From the NCBI RefSeq assembly GCF_032884065.1, contig NC_088881.1:9017008-9081007 (forward strand): DNA of 64,000 nucleotides, given 5' to 3'. This stretch comes from Artemia franciscana. Taxonomy: Eukaryota > Arthropoda > Branchiopoda > Anostraca > Artemiidae. A program made the position numbers and the translations under genes. Below are positions 22,440-37,306 of the stretch, one piece after another. Numbering within the stretch: the first letter of the stretch is position 1; every line of letters begins with the position of its first letter. The notes under the pieces are model-generated. The model was given only the letters and a program-made list of their open reading frames with translations. It ran no database searches and was not told the DNA's origin.

Positions 22440-25400
22440 ATTCAACTCTCATCAACTATTACTAGCCAATCATCCATTCCTCACTATTTCCAATCAACTC
22501 TCATCCACTAGTTACAGCTATAACCCCATTCCTCACTATTGCTACTTCTACCCCCTGTCTGCAAAAGCAAGACCCAATCTGTTATTCATGCCAAAAATCC
22601 AACTACCATTCTCATTGTACTCTCCCAAAGAAAGAGTACATTGTAACCACCTATCACCCATTCAAGTGGGTGATATAGCCTATCACCCATTCCTCACAAT
22701 TTCCATTCAACTCTCATCCACGATAGCCCATGTCAACTGTATGTGCTATTCCTAATGAAGAACACATCTGCTCTCTTTCCTTTGGGTCTCTCCCGGCACA
22801 CTAGCCAATCACCCATTCCTCACTTTCAATTCAATTCTCATCAACCATTACTAGCCAATCACCCATTCCTCACTATTTCCATTCAACTCTCATCCACTAG
22901 TTACAGTTATAACCCATTCCTCACTATTGCTACTCTACCCCCTGTCAGCAAAAGCAAGACCCAATCTGTTATTCCTGCCAAAAATCCAACTACCATTCTC
23001 ACTGTACTCTTCCAAAGGAAGGGTACACTGTAACCACCTGTCTGCCCCCTGTCTGCAAAAGCAAGACCCAATCTGTTAATCCTGCCAAAAATCAAACTAC
23101 AATTCTCATTGTGCTCTTCCAAAGAAAGAGCACATTGTAACCACCTATCACCCATTCATATGGGTGATATAGCCAATCACCCATTCCTCACTATTTCCAT
23201 TAAACTCTCATCCACTAGATGCACCTATAACCCATTCCTCAACATTTCCATTCTACCCCCTGTTTGCAAAAGCAATTTTTTCCATTTTATTTCCATTCTA
23301 CCCCCTGTCTGAAAAAGCAAGACAAAATCTGTTATTCCTGCCAAAAATCCAACTACCATTCTCATTGTACCCTTCCAAAGGAAGAGTATATTGTAACCAC
23401 CATCAGTTTATAGTGTTTCCGAAGCGCTCACCCATTGGAAAGCAGCCCTCTTGCAATCCCAGCGCTTTAAAAATCACTATTTCCATTCAACTCTCATCAA
23501 CTACAGTTTGTTACAAGCTATGCAGGCTCTAGTTTCCTCACAAGAGCTCCCAGTCTGAAAAGCAAGATCCAATCTATTGTCTCTGCCAAAAATTCAACTA
23601 CCATCCTCCTTGTGCTCTTCCAAAGGAAGAGAACATTGCCTTTCTCATTTGGGGTTTTCTCCTGGCAACACTAGCCAATCACCCATTCCTCACTTTCAAT
23701 TCAATTCTCATCAACCATTACTGGCCAATCACCCATTCCTCACTATTTCCAATCAACTCTCATCCACTAGTTACAGCTATAACCCCATTCCTCACTATTG
23801 CTACTCTACCCCCTGTCTGCAAAAGCAAGACCCAATCTGTTATTCCTGCCAAAAATCCAACTACCATTCTCATTGTACTCTCCCAAAGAAAGAGTACATT
23901 GTAACCACCTATCACCCATTCAAGTGGGTGATATAGCCTATCACCCATTCCTCACAATTTCCATTCAACTCTCATCCACAATAGCCCATGTCAACTGTAT
24001 GTGCTATTCCTAATGAAGAAAACATCTGCTCTCTTTCCTTTGGGTCTCTCCCGGCACACTAGCCAATCACCCATTCCTCACTTTCAATTCAATTCTCATC
24101 AACCATTACTAGCCAATCACCCATTCCTCACTATTTCCATTAAACTCTCATCCACTAGTTACAGCTATAACCCATTCCTCACTATTGCTACTCTACCCCC
24201 TGTCTGCAAAAGCAAGACCCAATCTGTTATTCCTGCCAAAAATCCAACTACCATTCTCACTGTACTCTTCCAAAGGAAGGGTACACTGTAACCACCTGTC
24301 TGCCCCCTGTCTGCAAAAGCAAGACCCAATCTGTTAATCCTGCCAAAAATCAAACTACCATTCTCATTGTGCTCTTCCAAAGGAAGAGTAAATTGTAACC
24401 ACCTATCACCCATTCATATGGGTGATATAGCCAATCACCCATTCCTCACTATTTCCATTAAACTCTCATCCGCTAGATGCACCTATAACCCATTCCTCAA
24501 CATTTCCATTCTACCCCGTGTCTGCAAAAGCAATTTTTTCCATTTTATTTCCATTCTACCCCCTGTCTGAAAAAGCAAGACAAAATCTGTTATTCCTGCC
24601 AAAAATCCAACTACCATTCTCATTGTACCCTTCCAAAGGAAGAGTATATTGTAACCACCATCAGTTTATAGTGTTTCCGAAGCGCTCACCCATTGGAAAG
24701 CAGCCCTCTTGCAATCCCAGCGCTTTAAAAATCACTATTTCCATTCAACTCTCATCAACTACAGTTTGTCACAAGCTATGCAGGCTCTAGTTTCCTCACA
24801 AGAGCTCCCAGTCTGAAAAGCAAGATCCAATCTATTATCTCTGCCAAAAATTCAACTACCATCCTCCTTGTGCTCTTCCAAAGGAAGAGAACATTGCCTT
24901 TCTCAATTGGGGTTTTCTCCTGGCAACACTAGCCAATCACCCATTCCTCAATTTCAATTCAATTCTCATCAACCATTACTGGCCAATCACCCATTCCTCA
25001 CTATTTCCATTCAACTCTCATCCACTAGTTACAGCTATAACCCATTCCTCACTATTGCTACTCTACCCCCTGTCTGCAAAAGCAAGACCCAATCTGTTAT
25101 TCCTGCCAAAAATCCAACTACCATTCTCACTGTACTCTTCCAAAGGAAGGGTACATTGTAACCACCTGTCAACCCCCTGTCTGCAAAAGCAAGACCCAAT
25201 CTGTTAATCCTGCCAAAAATCAAACTACCATTCTCATTGTGCTCTTCCAAAGAAAGAGTACATTGTAACCACCTATCACCCATTCATATGGGTGATATAG
25301 CCAATCACCCAATCCTCACTATTTCCATTAAACTCTCATCCACTAATTACAGCTATAACCCATTCCTCACTATTTCTACTCTACCCCCTGTCTGCAAAAG

Positions 25401-25700
25401 CAAGACCCAATCTGTTATTCCTGCCAAAAATCCAACTACCATTCTCATTGTACTCTCCCAAAGAAAGAGTACATTGTAACCACCTATCACCCATTCAAGT
25501 GGATGATATAGCCTATCACCCATTCCTCACAATTTCCATTCAACTCTCATCCACTATAGCCCATGTCAACTGTATGTGCTATTCCTAATGAAGAACACAT
25601 TGGCTCTCTTTCCTTTGGGTCTCTCCCGGCACACTAGCCTATCACCCATTCCTCACAATTTCCATTCAACTCTCATCCACAAGATACACCTATAGCAAAT
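22440..25700. repeat. 1258-bp higher-order satellite repeat
   Basis: Matching blocks are offset by exactly 1258 bp (for example 22743/24001, 23109/24367, 23584/24842), giving two near-identical copies from about 22440 to 24950. A third copy is shortened, with an offset of 870 bp (24165 to 25035). Monomers of about 120 bp carry CACCCATTCCTCACTATTTC, CTCTCATCCACTA and CCCCCTGTCTGCAAAAGCAA. Palindromes such as ATCACCCATTCATATGGGTG plus AT recur. This is classic higher-order tandem structure. Confidence 0.88.
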
Positions 25701-26640
25701 TCCTCACTATTTCCATTCTACCCCCTGTCTGCAAAACCAATTTTTTCCATTTTATTTCCATTCTACCCCCTGTCTGCAAAAGCAAGACCCAATCTGTTAT
25801 TCCTGCCAAAAATCCAACTACCATTCTCATTTTTCTCTTCCAAAGGAAGAGTACATTGTAACCACCATCAGTTTATAGTGTTTCCGAAGCACTCACCCGA
25901 AAGCAACCCTCTTGCAATCCTAGCGCCTTCAAAATCACTGTTTCCATTCAACTTTCATCCACTACAGATTGTCACAAGCCTTGCTGGCTCAAGTTTCCTG
26001 ACTAGAGCCCCCCGTCTTCAAAAGCAAGATCCAATCTATAATTTCTGCCAAAAATCCGAATACCATTCTCATTTTTCTCTTCCAAAGGAAGAGTATATTG
26101 TAACCACCATCGGTTTATAGTGTTTCCGAAGCGCTCACCCATTGGAAAGCAGCCCTCTTGCAATCCCAGCGCTTTCAAAATCACTATTTCCATTCAACTC
26201 TCATCCACTTTATGCAGCTACATAGTTTTTCACAAGCTTTGCAGGCTCTCGTTTCCTCACAAAGGGCCCCCTCTGCAAAAGCAAGATCCAATCTATTATT
26301 GCTGCCAAAAATTCAACTACCATCCTCCTTGTATTCTTCCAAAGGAAGAGAACATTCAACCCACCATCAGTTTAAAGTGTTTCCAAAGCGCTAGCCCATT
26401 TGAAAGCAGTCCTCTTGCAATCCTAGCGCATTCAAAACCACTTTGCTTGCTTTACCGCTCGCCAAAATACCTCTCAATCACACTCGTCCACTGAGTACAG
26501 CTACACTGTGCACGGATGCTTAAGGCCGTGAATGGTTAGACCGTTGATCAAGCGGTAACCATGTGCTACACTAAAACCAACAACATTTGTCATTTGGACT
26601 GACATTCACTTTACCCCATGTCAACTGTTTCCCATTCAAC
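25700..26640. repeat. Continuation of the CTCTTCC palindrome satellite
   Basis: The same repeat family as 19943-22440, with three further units (around 25847, 26086 and 26336) ending in CACTCGTCCACTGAGTACAG and the GGATGCTTAAGGCCGTGAAT block. No gene is seen. Confidence 0.75.
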
Positions 26641-27720
26641 AAGCTCAAATTTTCTTTTGGATAGTGACCCCCTCAGGACCAAGTGGAAATCAAAGGGAAC
26701 ACTAGAGCTCTCTCTATCTCTCTTTCTCTCCTTGAGTCTCCAACTGGTATGCTAGTCAACTTTCCTTGCTAAACGTTTAACCATTGGTTAGACCAATGCT
26801 TAGACCATTGCTCAAGCGGTAACCATATACTACACCAATACCAACAAGCCATTTCATACACACATTGAGGCCAAACTCTCGCCTGACTTCTCTATACAAG
26901 TGAGAAGTGACAGTTTTGATCTGTCAAAGTTTGACACACCAATTGGTGTAACTAGTGCGAACTTTGCCGTGACAACAAACAGACCAAAACATACCAGCCA
27001 AGACCAAGTGGAAATAAAAGGGAACACTAGAGCTCTCTCTATCTCTCTTTCTCTCCTTGAGTCTCTCACTGGTATGCTAGTCAAATTTCCTTGCTAGACA
27101 TTTCCAATTCCACACACAATCACACTCATCCACTGAGTACAGCTACACAGGTGCACGGATGCTTAACGCCGTGAATGGTTAGACCGTTGCTCAAGCGGTA
27201 ACCATGTGCTACACCAATACCAACAACAGGCTCATTTAGACTGAGATCCACTTTACCCCGTGTCTACGGCTTCCATTCATCAAGCCACATTTTTTCTTTT
27301 GGATAGTGACCCCCTCATATAAGGTCTGGGGATTATCGGCAGGGGTTCCGGTTGCAAATTTATAATTTTAATTAATTAAACACACTTTTTCACATTTTTC
27401 AACAGGCTGATTGAATCAACTCAATCGACTGGCTAGGTGGACCAACAAGCCGTATCAATGCCCATTTTTATATATGCATTGAGGCCAAACTCTCGCCTGA
27501 CTTCTCTATACAAGTGAGAAGTGACAGTTTTGATCTGTCAAAGTTTGACACACCAATATGTGCAACTAGTGCGAACTTTGCCTTGACAACAAACAGACCA
27601 AAACATACCAGTCAAGATCAAGTGAAAATCGAAGGGAATACTAGAGCTCTCTCTATCTCTCTTTCTCTCCTTGAGTCTCCCACTGGTATGCTAGTCAACT
27701 TTCCTTGCTATACGTTTCCA
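26640..27720. repeat. 611-bp tandem repeat
   Basis: GAGGCCAAACTCTCGCCTGA occurs near 26870 and 27481, and ATTCCACACACAATC near 27108 and 27719, about 611 bp apart. Units include TTTGATCTGTCAAAGTTTGA (a palindrome-like core), CTCTCTCTATCTCTCTTTCT and the TTGGATAGTGACCCCCTCA module shared with other satellites here. Confidence 0.85.
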
Positions 27721-30460
27721 ATTCCACACACAATCTCACTCATCCACTGAGTACAGCTACACAGGTGCACGGATGCTTAAGGCCGTGAATGGTTAGACCG
27801 TTGCTCAAGCGGTAACCATGCGCTACACCAATACCAACAACTGGCTCATTTAGACTGAGATCCACCTTAGCCCGTGTCTACGGCTTCCATTCATCAAGCC
27901 CCATTTTTCTTTTGGATAGTGACCCCCTCATATAAGGTCTGGGGATTATCGGCAGGGGTTCCGGTTGCAAATTTATAATTTTAACTAATTAAACACAATT
28001 TTTAACATTTTTCAACAGGGTCAGTGAATCAAGCCAGCTGACTCGCTAGTGGACCAACAAGCCGTATCATCCGGTTACCATCCGCTTAACACATACCAAT
28101 ACTCTGCCTAGGCAGAGTTCCCGGGTTCACCACTCGGATACACACATACCAAGGTGCCTAGGCAGAGTTCCCGGGTTCACCGCTTAAAGCACGGAAGCCT
28201 TCAAGCCGAGGCTAGTTGGACCATCGCTATAGCGGTAACCCACTGCTCTAAGTAAATACCAAAGCTATATTCCTTTCAAGCTTAAATGTCATTTATAATT
28301 GACATTTACCCTAGTTGCTCTTAAACCGTTCTTTAGCGGTAACCCATTGCTCAAACCATATACCAACACTATATTCACCGCTTAAAGCACGGATGCTTTC
28401 AAGCCGAGGCTACTTAGACCGCTCCTCGCTAATAACTTTCCTTGCTATACGTTTCCAATTCCACAAACAATCACACTCATCCACTGAGTACAGCTACACA
28501 GGTGCACGGATGCTTAAGGCCGTGAATGGTTAGACCGTTGCTCAAGCGGTAACCATGCGCTACACCAATACCAACAACTGGCTCATTTAGACTGAGATCC
28601 ACCTTAGCCCGTGTCTACGGCTTCCATTCATCAAGCCCTATTTTTCCTTGGATAGTGACCCCCTCATATAAGGTCTGGGGATTATCGGCAGGGGTTCCGG
28701 TTGCAAATTTATAATTTTAACTAATTAAACACAATTTTTAACATTTTTCAACAGGGTCAGTGAATCAAGCCAGCTGACTCGCTAGTGGACCAACAAGCCG
28801 TATCATCCGGTTACCATCCGCTTAACACATACCAATACTCTGCCTAGCAGAGTTCCTGGGTTCACCACTCGGATACACACATACCAAGGTGCCTAGGCAG
28901 AGTTCCCGGGTTCACCGCTTAAAGCACGGAAGCCTTCAAGCCGAGGCTAGTTGGACCATCGCTATAGCGGTAACCCATTGCTCTAAGTAAATACCAAAGC
29001 TATATTCCTTTCAAGCTTAAATGTCATTTATAATTGACATTTACCCTAGTTGCTCTTAAACCGTTCTTTAGCGGTAACCCATTGCTCAAACCATATACCA
29101 ACACTATATTCACCGCTTAAAGCACGGATGCTTTCAAGCCGAGGCTACTTAGACCGCTCCTCGCTAATAACTTTCCTTGCTATACGTTTCCAATTCCACA
29201 AACAATCACACTCATCCACTGAGTACAGCTACACAGGTGCACGGATGCTTAAGGCCGTGAATGGTTAGACCGTTGCTCAAGCGGTAACCATGCGCTACAC
29301 CAATACCAACAACTGGCTCATTTAGACTGAGATCCACCTTAGCCCGTGTCTACGGCTTCCATTCATCAAGCCCCATTTTTCTTTTGGATAGTGACCCCCT
29401 CATATAAGGTCTGGGGATTATCGGCAGGGGTTCCGGTTGCAAATTTATAATTTTAACTAATTAAACACAATTTTTAACATTTTTCAACAGGGTCAGTGAA
29501 TCAAGCCAGCTGACTCGCTAGTGGACCAACAAGCCGTATCATCCGGTTACCATCCGCTTAACACATACCAATACTCTGCCTAGGCAGAGTTCCCGGGTTC
29601 ACCACTCGGATACACACATACCAAGGTGCCTAGGCAGAGTTCCCGGGTTCACCGCTTAAAGCACGGAAGCCTTCAAGCCGAGGCTAGTTGGACCATCGCT
29701 ATAGCGGTAACCCACTGCTCTAAGTAAATACCAAAGCTATATTCCTTTCAAGCTTAAATGTCATTTATAATTGACATTTACCCTAGTTGCTCTTAAACCG
29801 TTCTTTAGCGGTAACCCATTGCTCAAACCATATACCAACACTATATTCACCGCTTAAAGCACGGATGCTTTCAAGCCGAGGCTACTTAGACCGCTCCTCG
29901 CTAATAACTTTCCTTGCTATACGTTTCCAATTCCACAAACAATCACACTCATCCACTGAGTACAGCTACACAGGTGCACGGATGCTTAAGGCCGTGAATG
30001 GTTAGACCGTTGCTCAAGCGGTAACCATGCGCTACACCAATACCAACAACTGGCTCATTTAGACTGAGATCCACCTTAGCCCGTGTCTACGGCTTCCATT
30101 CATCAAGCCCCATTTTTCTTTTGGATAGTGACCCCCTCATATAAGGTCTGGGGATTATCGGCAGGGGTTCCGGTTGCAAATTTATAATTTTAACTAATTA
30201 AACACAATTTTTAACATTTTTCAACAGGGTCAGTGAATCAAGCCAGCTGACTCGCTAGTGGACCAACAAGCCGTATCATCCGGTTACCATCCGCTTAACA
30301 CATACCAATACTCTGCCTAGGCAGAGTTCCCGGGTTCACCACTCGGATACACACATACCAAGGTGCCTAGGCAGAGTTCCCGGGTTCACCGCTTAAAGCA
30401 CGGATGCTTTCAAGCCGAGGCTACTTAGACAGCTGCTCACTAGTAAATACCAGACAGTCA
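27700..30460. repeat. 736-bp tandem satellite, nearly four copies
   Basis: GGATAGTGACCCCCTCATAT starts at 27914, 28650, 29386 and 30123 (periods 736, 736, 737). Copies are almost identical, differing at a handful of bases. Each has the 16-bp palindrome CTCTGCCTAGGCAGAG, AAATGTCATTTATAATTGAC (inverted repeat) and GGTTAGACCGTTGCTCAAGC. A 72-residue open frame repeats in three copies only because the DNA does. Confidence 0.93.
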
Positions 30461-31195
30461 GAAAGTCGTCTTATCTAGCTTATGCCCACCGCTTAAGTTA
30501 GAGGCTAGTTAGACGGTCGCTTTAGCGGTGGTTCAACATGGGGTTCCCATTTAGCCGATTTCCACTGTATAGCATTCAAGCTTCTCGCTCTCTCGCTCTT
30601 GCTTCGGGATAGGCGGGGAGGGGGTGCCCGCTGTCTCCAATCACTTTCCAGAGAGTGTCTAATCATTGCCTCAGCTCAGCCCATAACTCTTGGCCAATTT
30701 CATTTTTCACTATTTTTTTATTTGGATAGTGACCCCCTCATATATGTTCTGGGGATTATCGGCAGGGGTTCCGGTTGCAAATTTATAATTTTAACTAATT
30801 AAACACACTTTGAACATTTTCGACAATTGTCATTTATAACTGACAAATGTCATTTATAATTGACAATTTACCCTAGTTGGACTTATACCGTTGCTTTGAA
30901 TCAAGCCAGCTGACTCGCTAGTGGACCAACAAGCCGTATCATCCGGTTACCATCCGCTTAACACATACCAATACTCTGCCTAGGCAGAGTTCCCGGGTTC
31001 ACCACTCGGATACACACATACCAAGGTGCCTAGGCAGAGTTCCCGGGTTCATCGCTTAAAGCACGGATGCTTTCAAGCCGAGGCTACTTAGACAGCTGCT
31101 CACTAGTAAATACCAGACAGTCAGAAAGTCGTCTTATCTAGCTTATGCCCACCGCTTAAGTTAGAGGCATATACAGTTAGAGACCATACACATTC
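30460..31195. repeat. Rearranged edge of the 736-bp satellite
   Basis: A module beginning GGGATAGGCGGGGAGGGGGT at about 30607 matches the ends of the 1308-bp repeats at 15161 and 16377. Then 30896-31170 repeats 30237-30507 almost exactly. Short GACAATTGTCATTTATAACT inverted motifs sit near 30828. Confidence 0.8.
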
Positions 31196-31232
31196 ACTTT
31201 CACATACACATACACATACACATACACTACAC

Positions 31233-31269
<37 letters not shown>

Positions 31270-31320
31270 TAAACATAACACATACACATACACATACACA
31301 TACACTAACACATTCACATA
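31195..31320. repeat. (CACATA)n hexamer run
   Basis: Imperfect ACATAC/CACATA repeats bridge the satellite to the telomere-type array. Confidence 0.92.
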
Positions 31321-32005
31321 CCTAACCTAACCTAACCTATAACCTAACCTAACCTAACCTAACCTAACCTAATCCTAACTAACCTAACCTAACCTAACCT
31401 TAACCTAACCTAACCTAACCTAACCTAACCATACCTAACCTAACATAACCTAACCTAACCTAACCTAACCTAACCTAACCTAACCTAACCTAACCTAACC
31501 TAACCTACCTAACCTAAACCTAACCTAACCTAACTAACCTAACCTAACCTAACCTAACCTAACCTAACCTAACTAACCTACTAACCTAACCTAACCTAAC
31601 CTAACTAACCTAACCTAACCTAACCTAAACCTAACCTAACCTAACCTAACCTAACACTACCTACCTAACTAACCTAACCAACCTACCTAACCATAACCTA
31701 ACCTAACCTAACCTAACCTAACCTAACCGAACCTAACCTAACCTAACCTAACCTAACCTAACCTAACCATAACCTAACCTAACCTAACCTAACCTAAACC
31801 TAACCTAACCTAACTAACCTAACCTAACCTTACCTAACCTAACCTAACCTAACCTAACCTAACCTAACCTAACCTAACCTAACCTAACCTAACCTAACCA
31901 TAACCATACCTAACCTAACCTAACCTAACCTAACCTAACCTAACCTAACCTTACCTAACCTAACCTAACCTAACCTAACCTAACCATACCTAACCTAACC
32001 AAACC
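31321..32005 (-). repeat. Telomere-type (TTAGG)n array, read as CCTAA
   Basis: About 685 bp of CCTAA with scattered variants (CCTAAA, CCATA, CCTTA, CTAACTAA), directly abutting an assembly gap. TTAGG is the arthropod telomere repeat. The + strand shows the C-rich strand, so the chromosome end would lie to the left, yet the left flank is 31 kb of other DNA. Frequent variants suggest an interstitial or degenerate array, or long-read error. Confidence 0.9.
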
Positions 32006-32105
32006 NNNNNNNNNNNNNNNNNNNNNNNNNNNNNNNNNNNNNNNNNNNNNNNNNNNNNNNNNNNNNNNNNNNNNNNNNNNNNNNNNNNNNNNNNNNNNNN
32101 NNNNN
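32006..32105. other. 100-N scaffold gap
   Basis: Exactly 100 N, placed at the end of the telomere-type array. The contigs left and right may not be true neighbours. Confidence 1.
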
Positions 32106-32380
32106 AAAAACTTGCTGCTGATAGAGAAAGTCAGAAAAGAAAGCGTGCCGAGGAATCAAAAGAACAGCAAGGAAACAGGCTTGAGGCTAAAGAACGCAAA
32201 ACCGCGCAGTTAGATGAAGATCCACCTGGACAGCGAGAGTCAAAACATATCAAAACTGAAAATGATAGCGATGATGATTGGGTTTGGGATCTTGACTTGG
32301 ATAAGGTCATCAATGCCTACCAGATTTTAGTTAAAAAAACAAAGGTTCGGCGATATGTATTTCATAGTGAAGCTGAAAAA
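32106..32380 (+). pseudogene. Helitron-associated coding fragment (RESQKRKRAEE type)
   Basis: An open stretch ending TAA near 32380 reads KLAADRESQKRKRAEESKEQ, then RLEAKERKTAQLDEDPPGQR, IKTENDSDDDWVWDLDLDKV, NAYQILVKK and KVRRYVFHSEAEK. The basic, repetitive first part resembles the N-terminus of animal Helitron proteins; the acidic second part I do not recognise. Decayed minus-strand relatives lie at about 4545-4790 and 36100-36560. Confidence 0.6.
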
Positions 32381-32454
32381 TAAAGAAGAAAAAGAAAACT
32401 GAAAAAAGAAAAAATGTAAAAAACTAAAAAATACTAAAAAGAAAAAACACTCAA

Positions 32455-32620
32455 AGAGAAATTACAGACCGGGACACAAATGACGACCGGGACAGAGGGT
32501 ATATAAATAACGACCGGGACACTCAAGGAGAAATTACAGACTGGGTTACCGGGACACAAATGACGACCGGGACACAGGCAATATAAATGACGACCAGGAC
32601 GCAGGTATTTAAGAATATCG
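32455..32620 (+). repeat. Helitron minisatellite, GACCGGGACACA type
   Basis: Three to four units of GACCGGGACACAAATGACGA and GGGTATATAAATAACGACC, the same family as at 2436-2860 but in + orientation. Confidence 0.8.
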
Positions 32621-32739
32621 TTCAAAGACAAATTTTTAATTGTAAGAAGACTGTTGAAAGAGAAATTTCTAATTGTAAAATGACTGAAGAACCTACAATG
32701 GCAACACCCGAGGAAGCTGCTCAAAACGAATGTATTCAC

Positions 32740-32820
32740 GCCGAGTAGCTGAGTTAGTAAAGCGTTATGTTTCAGGTTCTAGGTCCGAGAGGCTCCAGGT
32801 TTGAACCTTGGCTTTAGCAT
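32740..32820 (+). repeat. tRNA-like pol III sequence (SINE head or tRNA relic)
   Basis: An A-box-like TAGCTGAGTTAGTAAAGC (32746-32763) is followed about 36 bp on by a B-box-like GGTTTGAACCTT in CCAGGTTTGAACCTTGG (about 32794-32810), which folds as a TψC arm. A middle part with GGTTCTAGGTCCGAGAGGCT would suit a long variable arm. The acceptor ends do not pair convincingly, so a functional tRNA is unlikely. Confidence 0.5.

Positions 32821-35872
<3,052 letters not shown>

Positions 35873-35929
<57 letters not shown>
35873..35929. repeat. (TA)n beside GGCTTTGCAGCC
   Basis: A TA tract followed by GTACCGGGCTTTGCAGCCAG. On the minus strand this reads GGCTGCAAAGCCCGGTACTA before the tract, a hairpin plus short tail that could be another Helitron 3' end with an altered CTRR. 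Confidence 0.7.
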
Positions 35930-35933
<4 letters not shown>

Positions 35934-36097
35934 CGGGCTTTGCAGCCAGGCCGTGGCACTGGGCACGCTTCCAAATATAGATTCTCACTGTCGCTTGTCT
36001 TCTAAACGCAGACAATTTGAGCCTTTTCTTGATATCATGAAGTCCAAATAGACCTTAAACTAGAAGTAGTGCCTTTATAAAATTAAGTTTATTTTAT

Positions 36098-36895
36098 TTG
36101 ACCTTTAACTTTTGCTTCGGCTTGTCTTTTGTCATAATTAAAGACATATCGCTGAACCTTTGTTTCTTTTAATTGTTCAGGTGGTGGGACAAAAACTTCT
36201 TTTTCTTCCTACGATTTATCAAATCCAGGTTTTTGATTTTCAAAGGTGTTGAAAGCATTGACGACCACCTTTGTTTCTTTTAATTGTTCAGGTGGTAGGA
36301 CAAAAAATTCTTCTTTTGCCTTGACTTGTCTTTTGTCATAATGAAAGACATATCGCCGAACCTTTGTTTCTTTTAAATGTTCAGGCGGTGGGACAAAAAT
36401 TTGTTTTTCTTCCAACGATTTATCTAATTTTCTAATTTATCTAATTTTCAAAGGTATGGTAGGCATTGATGACCTTATGTCAAAATCCATAACCCAATCA
36501 CCATCGCTATCATTTTTAATTTTGACACGTTTTGATTCTCACTGTCCAGGTCAATTTCCATTGACTCGCCCACATGCTTGGTGTTGCATATCTTCTAACT
36601 GTGTGTGTCTTTGCTCTTAAGTTTATTTTTGAGCCTCTCTAATTGTAGTTTTCGCATATCTTCTAACCGCCCGTGTCTTTGCTCTTCATTTTCATTTTTG
36701 ACACGGTTTTAGATTTTGATTACTTCAGACAATTTAGCAATAACCTTTACTATAGCTGTCCGTATTGATGCTGTCGCAATTGATGGTCCAGGTTGTCGAA
36801 TTTCATATCTTATTACGTTTGATATTTCAGGTGTTGGTTCCAAAGAATCATCATACATAGTAACTTCAATTGCAAATTTTCATTTTTGAGCCTTC
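36098..36895 (-). pseudogene. Helitron-associated coding remnant with internal repeats
   Basis: Minus-strand text. About 36890-36710 reads YDDSLEPTPEISNVIRYEIR and SIATASIRTAIVKVIAKLSE. About 36560-36430 repeats the ENDSDDDWVWD-type segment in degraded form. 36424-36098 has three tandem units of about 100-115 bp encoding KVRRYVFHYDKRQ, FVLPPEQLKETKV and similar. It shares the KVRRYVFH text with 32106-32380. I do not recognise the function, and the frames are interrupted. Confidence 0.5.
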
Positions 36896-36899
36896 CACC

Positions 36900-37235
36900 A
36901 GACATTGCATTATATAAATAACTGTTGTGTTGGAAACTCAACTATCTTATTTATGCTATCATAACATCATATTGGAAAATGCTTATATGATGCCACATAT
37001 GATGTCAAAAGAAATGCTTATAAGACGTACTAACATAGCACATGAAGTCATTTGCAAAAACAAAAATTAAGGCTCTTAACAAATTTTATCAGAGTTCTAA
37101 CCTATTTATACGATTTTTATTGTTTTTTATACGAGAATATCTCAAGATAAAAAATTTCCCGAAAGAATGGAACCATTTTGGGAACATATATATATATATA
37201 TACATACACAATTATTGCTTACTTACAAAGATAGC

Positions 37236-37306
<71 letters not shown>

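Larger units (their letters stand above)
19943..22440. repeat. Satellite field with CTCTTCC-AAA-GGAAGAG palindromes
   Basis: Diverged repeats of about 200-330 bp. Typical order: CTCTTCCAAAGGAAGAG, CATTGTAACCACCATCAGTT, GTTTCCGAAGCGCTAACCC, CATTGGAAAGCAGCCCTCTT, GCAATCCTAGCGCCTTCAAA, CATTCAACTCTCATCCACTA, CACAAGC...GGCTCT, then CTGCAAAAGCAAGATCCAAT. A frequent end block is CACTCGTCCACTGAGTACAG with GGTGCACGGATGCTTAAG. The ribosomal relics are embedded in this field. No coding function is apparent. Confidence 0.8.

Noticed and set aside
22743-25479. Repeated 80-97-residue frames on both strands
   Set aside because: Products of the 1258-bp satellite; opposite strands are equally open.
28315-30005. 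Identical 72-residue frame occurring three times
   Set aside because: It repeats only because the 736-bp satellite unit repeats; no start context, codon bias or domain supports coding.
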